A stretch of DNA of 17,049 nt, taken from Clostridia bacterium. Lineage in GTDB: Bacteria > Bacillota > Clostridia > Christensenellales > Pumilibacteraceae. A model generated the notes under the pieces. The model searched no databases. It was not told the DNA's origin and saw only the letters and a program-made list of their open reading frames with translations. Positions 12,386 through 17,049 of the stretch are shown piece by piece (the stretch's first letter is position 1; every line of letters starts with the position of its first letter). The stretch covers positions 1 through 17,049 of the forward strand of contig CAAGAW010000005.1 of NCBI GenBank assembly GCA_900767465.1. Reading direction: 5' to 3'. Position numbers and translations under genes: made by a program.

Positions 12386-14482
12386 ATGGAAATAAAATCG
12401 GAGAAAAGGCTGCTTCCGGCATATCCGCTGTTTGTTAAAGATCCGTTCTTTTCAATCTGGTCGGCGTGCGACAAATTGAACGAGGACGACGTCGAGTTCT
12501 GGACGGGGCTTAAAAGAAAAATATATGGAGTAGTACACGCCGACGGGACGGCTTACACGTTTATGGGACGTAGACTTTGCGGCAAAAACATGACGCAAAA
12601 GAGCGTAAAACTCACCGCGTTTACCACCGAATACGAATTCACGTGCGACGCGTTCGATCTGACCGTTTCTTTTGTTTCGCCGCTTTTACCCGACGATTTA
12701 ACGGTCTTATCTAACCCCGTATGCTATATGACCTATACGCTTAAGCCGAAAACCGAACTTAAGGACGTAAAAGTCATGCTTGTTGTCGGAGACGAAATAT
12801 GTTACGATAAGGTAGCAATGCCCATTCACGGCGGCGTTATGACGCTCCCGCAAGGACAAACGTCTTGGTTTGGTCTGAAAAAACAACTTCTGATGTCTCA
12901 ATCGAGCGATTCTTCCGCGGCAGAGTGGGGACACTGGTACCTTACCGGTCAGAAGGCGGCCGTAACAGACGACGCGGGCGTTATAGACTTATACGAGAAC
13001 GGTGTTGTCCACAACCGCAGCGGAGCGAAAAAATACATCGTCGCTTACAATGGTTATGATTCCGTAACTACCACGATCAAAGGAAAATTCACGCTTGCGT
13101 TTGACGACGTTCTTTCTATCGAATATTTCGGCGACTATCTTAAAGGCTATTACTTCCGTAACGGCGCAACGATCTACGACGCTATTGCCGACGCGTGGAA
13201 TAGTTATGATATTATAATGAAAAAACTCGCCGATTTTGACGAGGATCTACAGACAAAAACGAAAGCGTACGGCGAAGATTATCTTACAGTTCTTTACGCG
13301 GGACTTCGTCAGTCGATCGCGGCGCACAAACTCGTTGCCGATCGCGAAGGCAACGTGCTTTTCCTTTCCAAGGAGTGCCACAGCAACGGCTGCATTGCCA
13401 CCGTAGACGTAAGTTATCCGTCGATCCCGCTTTATCTTCTTTATAACCCCGAACTTGTCAAGGGAATGATTCGCCCGATTTTCAAATTTGCGGACATGCC
13501 GGTATGGACGTACGACTTCGCTCCCCACGACGTAGGAACCTATCCGCATTGCTGCGGTCAGATCTACGCGTACACCGAACGCAACCACGCCGACGACGAA
13601 AAAGTCGAGGCGGGCGACACGATGTTTATAAACTGCAACAACGACCGTCAGGGTAACGAGTTCGACGTACCGTACACCTATCCGATGATTTACAATATGC
13701 CTAACCCCAACGGCAAAATGTACGGCTTCAAGTGGCAAATGCCCGTCGAAGAATGCGGCAATATGCTTATAATGGTTGCGGCGACGATCGCGGCGGACGG
13801 CGACCTCACCCTTGCGAAAAAGAACTTCAAAACGTTGAAAACGTGGGTCAAATACCTTAAAAAATACGGTCTCATGCCCGGCGATCAACTTTGCACCGAC
13901 GATTTTGCCGGACACCTCGACAAAAACGTCAACCTTTCGGTAAAAGCCATCGTCGGAATCCGCGCGTTTGCATATATCTGCGATAAACTCGGCAAAACCA
14001 CCGACGCGCTTCTTTACGCCAATCTTGCGGACGAGTACGCCGCGAAGTGGAAAGAGAAGTGCTGCGCGGACGGCAAACCGACCCCGCTCACGTTCGACGG
14101 CGGCGACACTTTCTCGCTAAAATACAACATGGCGTTCGACGTTCTTATGGGGTTCGGTCTGTTCGATAAAGACCTGCGCGAGGCGGAAGTCGACGCATAC
14201 ATCGCCCGCAGAAACGAGTTCGGAGTTCCGCTCGACAGCCGCGCCGGCTTTACGAAAAGCGACTGGATTTTGTGGGCGGCGACGCTTACGGACGATGTCG
14301 AAAAACGCAAAAAACTCATTGCTCCCGTCGCCGATTTCCTTCGTCATTCACCCACCCGCGTTCCCTTCTCGGACTGGTACGAAACGGTAAGCGGCCGTCA
14401 ATGCGCGTTCCAGAACCGCACCGTCCAAGGCGGCCTGTTCATTCTTTTACTTGCCGACGGCAAAAAACTCAACGCGGACTAA
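12386..14482 (+). CDS. Glutaminase-A-like protein (DUF4964/DUF5127/DUF4965/DUF1793)
   Basis: The 698-residue protein matches the architecture named after fungal glutaminase A. The N-terminus has LLPAYPLFVKDPFFSIWS (9-26), where DUF4964/5127 begins. The middle DUF4965 part has AAHKLVAD and SKECHSNGCIATVDVSYPS (about 327-345). The C-terminal (alpha/alpha)6-type DUF1793 part has EECGNMLIMVAA (about 453), CTDDFAGHLDKNVNLSVKAI (about 502) and PFSDWYETVSGRQ (about 657). No signal peptide is present, so it should act in the cytoplasm, whereas many relatives are secreted. The start at 12386 has GGAGG 10 bases upstream and a promoter just before it. It is monocistronic. Glutaminase activity is shown for few family members; the toroidal fold is also that of glycoside hydrolases, so a carbohydrate substrate is equally possible. 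Confidence 0.88.
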   Translation: MEIKSEKRLLPAYPLFVKDPFFSIWSACDKLNEDDVEFWTGLKRKIYGVVHADGTAYTFMGRRLCGKNMTQKSVKLTAFTTEYEFTCDAFDLTVSFVSPLLPDDLTVLSNPVCYMTYTLKPKTELKDVKVMLVVGDEICYDKVAMPIHGGVMTLPQGQTSWFGLKKQLLMSQSSDSSAAEWGHWYLTGQKAAVTDDAGVIDLYENGVVHNRSGAKKYIVAYNGYDSVTTTIKGKFTLAFDDVLSIEYFGDYLKGYYFRNGATIYDAIADAWNSYDIIMKKLADFDEDLQTKTKAYGEDYLTVLYAGLRQSIAAHKLVADREGNVLFLSKECHSNGCIATVDVSYPSIPLYLLYNPELVKGMIRPIFKFADMPVWTYDFAPHDVGTYPHCCGQIYAYTERNHADDEKVEAGDTMFINCNNDRQGNEFDVPYTYPMIYNMPNPNGKMYGFKWQMPVEECGNMLIMVAATIAADGDLTLAKKNFKTLKTWVKYLKKYGLMPGDQLCTDDFAGHLDKNVNLSVKAIVGIRAFAYICDKLGKTTDALLYANLADEYAAKWKEKCCADGKPTPLTFDGGDTFSLKYNMAFDVLMGFGLFDKDLREAEVDAYIARRNEFGVPLDSRAGFTKSDWILWAATLTDDVEKRKKLIAPVADFLRHSPTRVPFSDWYETVSGRQCAFQNRTVQGGLFILLLADGKKLNAD

Positions 14483-14527
14483 ACTAAGGCGGCGCGTCGA
14501 AAAAACGCGCATACGTATATGAAAAAC

Positions 14528-14560
14528 AACGACGTTTCCGTCTTTGGAAGCGTCGTTTTT
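14528..14560 (+). terminator. Intrinsic terminator of the glutaminase-A-like gene
   Basis: AACGACG (14528-14534) pairs with CGTCGTT (14551-14557), extended inward by TTCC/GGAA with one G-T pair, loop of 6, then T5. Its U-tract runs directly into the parS-like site at 14556. Confidence 0.8.
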
Positions 14561-14571
14561 CACGTGAAACA
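14556..14571. other. parS: parS-like site 4
   Basis: TTTTTCACGTGAAACA differs from canonical parS only at position 2 (G to T). It shares its first bases with the terminator T-run, 2.4 kb from the parB-proximal cluster. Confidence 0.72.
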
Positions 14572-14903
14572 TTGCCTGCGCCGACGTAAATCTTATAACG
14601 TAAACGCTCCATCGGACGGCAACGACGTTTACACGAAATTCTTCCGTTTTTGCGGCGGGCGCGACCCGACTGTCCGAAACGCCCGATTGACCGTTTGCGA
14701 CAAACGCGGACACGGGGTCGGATTTTTTCCTGCGCGATCGTATTATGCCTAACTATATATATGGGTAACAACCGTCCGTCATTATATAACGTTTGCGCCC
14801 GTCCGTCGACGCGTTTGCCGAACGATTATTCAGCGTCTTAGACGAATCGATTTAAACAAAACGCCCTGCGTTGTTTTAAATGTGTTTTCGGCGGGCAAAG
14901 CGG
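14572..14903. other. Intergenic region without a supported gene
   Basis: Open frames on both strands here are short, overlap one another and lack ribosome sites or recognisable motifs. No hairpin with a T-run or dispersed repeat copy was recognised in this stretch. Confidence 0.5.
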
Positions 14904-14932
14904 TTGACACATACTCGCGGTTGTGTTATACT
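14904..14932 (+). promoter_or_regulatory. Sigma-A promoter of brnQ
   Basis: Perfect -35 TTGACA (14904-14909) and -10 TATACT (14927-14932) have a 17-bp spacer. Transcription should start near 14939. Confidence 0.85.
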
Positions 14933-14938
14933 AATGAG

Positions 14939-15091
14939 GTTATGACGATCTTGTGTCGTTGTGGTGAAAACCTATAGGGCGTAACGGAGCGACCGCGATT
15001 TGAAAGGGAAAATGCGTTTTTGTACGCAACGCTTAACAGTTACCGCTCCGCGGGGGTGTAAACCCGTCCTCAAAGGCAAGGAGAAAGAAAA
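14939..15091 (+). promoter_or_regulatory. Structured brnQ leader, candidate attenuator or riboswitch
   Basis: The ~150-base leader holds GGT-gaaa-ACC (14963-14972), the palindrome CCTATAGG, a TGCGT-ttttgt-ACGCA hairpin (15013-15028), and a GGG/CCC hairpin just before the ribosome site. Two long-range pairings compete: GTAAC (14981-14985) with GTTAC (15039-15043), or CGGAGCG (14985-14991) with CGCTCCG (15044-15050). A tiny frame MTILCRCGENL (14942-14977) begins almost at the transcription start. No known riboswitch class or T-box was recognised. Regulation by structure is inferred. Confidence 0.4.
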
Positions 15092-16531
15092 ATGTTGGAA
15101 ACGAAAAAGAAACTTAGCGCGCGCGATTACGTGTGCATAGCGAGCATGTTGTTCGGTATGTTTTTCGGCGCGGGGAACCTTATTTTCCCCGTTCAGTTGG
15201 GGCAGAACGCAGGCAGCAACGTATGGGTAGCCACACTCGGCTTCCTTATAACCGGCGTAGGCCTTCCGCTCCTCGGCGTGGCTTCGCTCGGTATGAGCCG
15301 CAGTAACGGACTTCTGGATATGTCGTCCAAAGTCGGCAAGCCGTTCGGAAAATGCTTCACGATCGCGCTGTACCTCACGATCGGACCGTTCTTCGCGATC
15401 CCCAGATGCGCGGCGACGTCGTTTACGATCGGATTCGAGCAGGCGTTGCCGCTCGGCGACCTCGCGTGGCTTTTCCTTCTTTTGTTCTCGGCGGCGTTCT
15501 TTATCGCCGTTCTGGCGTTCTCGCTGTTCCCCGGAAAGATTCTTACCTGGATCGGAAAAATCCTTAACCCGACGTTCCTCGTTTTCCTCGGCGTGCTTGT
15601 GATCGTGGCGATCGTTTCGCCGTCGGCACACGTTTCGGACGTCGCGCCCGTCGGCGACTACGCAACCAGACCCTTTATACAAGGCTTCCTCGACGGATAC
15701 AACACTATGGACGCGCTCGCAAGCCTCGCGTTCGGAATCGTGGTTGTTCAGGTAATCCGGGACCTTGGAGTAAAAGAACCCGCGTCGGTCGCGAAAAGCA
15801 CCGCGTTTTCGGGAATTTTCAGTTGCCTTTTCATGGCGTTCATCTACTTCGCCGTCACAATCGTCGGAACGCAAAGCCGCGGTTTCACGGAGGTTGCCGA
15901 AAACGGCGGTATCGCGCTCGCTTTGATCGCCAAGCATTATCTCGGTACGGCGGGTCTCGTCATCCTCGCCGCAACCGTTACGTTCTGCTGTCTCAAAACC
16001 GCCGTCGCGCTCGTTACGAGTTGCGCCGAAACGTTCAACGGTATGTTCCCGAAACTTTCGTACAAAACCTGGGCGATAGTGTTCTCGGCGGTGTCCTTCC
16101 TTATCGCAAACCTCGGACTCAGCCTCGTTATCGGAATATCCGTTCCCGTACTTATGTTCCTGTATCCGCTGACGATCGTGCTTATCGTGCTGGTTCTGTT
16201 CGGAAACTTCTTCCGCAACGACCGCTACGTTTACGGATTTACGATCGGATTCACGTTCATCGGCGCGGTTTACGATTTCTTTGCGTCGCTCGCCGGAAAC
16301 TTCAAACTCACGGGATTTAAAGCGTTCCTCGACACGATCGGAGTCGCTTTGCCGTTGTCGAAATACGGTCTCGGGTGGATCGTTCCCACCGCCGTCGGTC
16401 TCGTAATCGGTCTTATCGTGTACTTCGTGCGCAAAAAGAAAGGTCTCGTGCCTGCCGCCGCAACAGGCGATAACACCGTAACCGCCGGCGAAGTCGCAAC
16501 CGAAACAGCCGCGTCCGAAGAAAACGAATAA
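15092..16531 (+). CDS. brnQ: Branched-chain amino-acid:cation symporter (BrnQ/LIVCS family)
   Basis: The 479-residue polytopic membrane protein imports leucine, isoleucine and valine with Na+ or H+. FGMFFGAGNLIFPVQLGQNA (21-40) is the LIVCS signature in the first membrane segment. GPFFAIPRCAATSFTIGFE and DALASLAFGIVVVQVIR are further family motifs, and about 12 hydrophobic segments are visible. The last ~30 residues are a polar Thr/Ala/Glu-rich cytoplasmic tail. The ribosome site AAGGAG is at 15078-15083, nine bases before ATG. It is monocistronic between its own promoter and the 16571 terminator. The long leader suggests control by amino-acid supply. Confidence 0.95.
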   Translation: MLETKKKLSARDYVCIASMLFGMFFGAGNLIFPVQLGQNAGSNVWVATLGFLITGVGLPLLGVASLGMSRSNGLLDMSSKVGKPFGKCFTIALYLTIGPFFAIPRCAATSFTIGFEQALPLGDLAWLFLLLFSAAFFIAVLAFSLFPGKILTWIGKILNPTFLVFLGVLVIVAIVSPSAHVSDVAPVGDYATRPFIQGFLDGYNTMDALASLAFGIVVVQVIRDLGVKEPASVAKSTAFSGIFSCLFMAFIYFAVTIVGTQSRGFTEVAENGGIALALIAKHYLGTAGLVILAATVTFCCLKTAVALVTSCAETFNGMFPKLSYKTWAIVFSAVSFLIANLGLSLVIGISVPVLMFLYPLTIVLIVLVLFGNFFRNDRYVYGFTIGFTFIGAVYDFFASLAGNFKLTGFKAFLDTIGVALPLSKYGLGWIVPTAVGLVIGLIVYFVRKKKGLVPAAATGDNTVTAGEVATETAASEENE

Positions 16532-16570
16532 ACCGCGTTTTAACCGAAGAGCAAAAAGAAATATAAAACG

Positions 16571-16605
16571 AAACGGACTATCCCGAACCGGTTAGTCCGT
16601 TTTTT
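16571..16605 (+). terminator. Intrinsic terminator of brnQ
   Basis: AAACGGACTA (16571-16580) pairs with TAGTCCGTTT (16593-16602) around a 12-base loop, with Ts to 16605. Confidence 0.88.
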
Positions 16606-16665
16606 ATTGTCGGTATAGGGAAAGGGTGCTTAATAGATTAGATCCACGAACGAAACACCTTTTCC

Positions 16666-16720
16666 GTGGGGGATTTCTCCGCTGCGTTCGGACTGTCGTC
16701 CTCACTCCGGTCGAAATGAC
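16666..16720 (+). repeat. Family B palindromic repeat
   Basis: It runs from GTGGGGGATTTC to TCGAAATGAC with central stem GGAC-tgtc-GTCC (16690-16701). The copy at 147-201 has GGGC-tgtc-GCCC in the same place. A further fragment of the 3' half lies near 16773-16786. Confidence 0.75.
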
Positions 16721-16823
16721 ATTTATATTCTGTCAAAGCGGGCGGACGAGGGCGTTCGTCCCCTACAAGATCGGTCGAAATGACATTAAAAAATCACCGT
16801 TTTAAAGCCTTCCCCCTTGGGGG

Positions 16824-16912
16824 CGCGACGCGGCGGTGTGAAACACCGTAAAAACAGTCCTCGTGTGACTGTTTTTAGCCAAAGCGGCGAAGTAGCTATG
16901 CTACGAGCCGGG
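16824..16912. repeat. Structured repeat X, copy 2
   Basis: The hairpins are GGTGT-gaa-ACACC (16835-16847), AAAAACAGTC/GACTGTTTTT (16850-16859 with 16867-16876) and GTAGC-tat-GCTAC (16892-16904), in the same order and context as copy 1 at 17-108. A family A tail (GACGTGGCAATCTCCCGG) follows at about 16923-16940. Confidence 0.7.
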
Positions 16913-16963
16913 AGGTGGCAGCGACGTGGCAATCTCCCGGAAGGGAAATGTAGGAAACGAACA

Positions 16964-17005
16964 CGCGCCAGCCAGCTCGCCCGCGGTGGCTCACCGCCGA
17001 GCGAA
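16964..17005. repeat. GC-rich hairpin repeat
   Basis: CGCGCCAGCCA followed by GCCCGCGGTGGCTCACCGC. The hairpin GCGGTG-gct-CACCGC is the same unit that forms the 22-bp array at 8505 and the single inverted copy at 5455. Confidence 0.6.
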
Positions 17006-17049
17006 GCGAACCGAGTGGCGGATGAGGGGGGAATAGAACCTTATAATAA

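Noticed and set aside
14985..15010. T-box-like phrase GCGACCGCG in the brnQ leader
   Set aside because: A T-box needs the UGGN bulge within its conserved segment and a specifier stem; neither was found.
14972..15937. Long minus-strand frame (321 codons) opposite brnQ
   Set aside because: It is an Arg/Glu-rich shadow of the brnQ reading frame and its leader; the plus-strand product is a clear membrane carrier.

Overview
The window looks like chromosome of an uncultured low-to-mid-GC Bacillota, most likely a gut-type Clostridia. This is inferred from strong AAGGAG-type ribosome binding sites, sigma-A promoters with 17-bp spacers, a lipoprotein solute-binding protein, a Crh/HPr-like protein, and a ParB with canonical TGTTTCACGTGAAACA parS sites. 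No tRNA, rRNA, CRISPR array or transposase gene was seen.

Layout. 1-765: non-coding dispersed repeats, including a ~292-bp tandem duplication. 766-2567 (+): an HPr/Crh-like protein lacking the catalytic His, with a cre-like site on its promoter, then an RlmD/TrmA-family RNA uracil methyltransferase. 2611-2650: bidirectional terminator. 2691-5300 (-): a polar amino-acid ABC uptake operon (binding lipoprotein, permease, ATPase) with a clear promoter and a cluster of TTATGCATAA palindromes upstream. 5410-6000: repeats. 6170-9542 (+): a sugar or polyol cluster (Gfo/Idh/MocA oxidoreductase, a second Gfo/Idh-like protein without the dinucleotide motif, a TIM-barrel isomerase/epimerase) interrupted by repeats and a 22-bp hairpin minisatellite. 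9670-10557 (+): AraC-family regulator. 10872-12146 (+): parB followed by three parS sites. 12326-14560 (+): a large cytoplasmic glutaminase-A-like (DUF4964/5127/4965/1793) protein whose terminator abuts a fourth parS-like site. 14904-16605 (+): a BrnQ branched-chain amino-acid carrier behind a ~150-nt structured leader. 16620-17049: repeats again.

The most unusual gene is the binding protein at 4323-5186. It reads as a circular permutation of the family 3 amino-acid binding fold: the ~50 residues that normally end the protein sit directly behind the lipobox, and the protein stops where they would normally begin. Its ATPase partner carries a ~38-residue basic insertion. The second theme is a set of dispersed repeats whose hairpin stems differ between copies by compensatory changes, which points to selection on structure. 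The parB/parS block suggests the window lies in the origin-proximal part of the chromosome, although no parA, dnaA or gid gene is present here.
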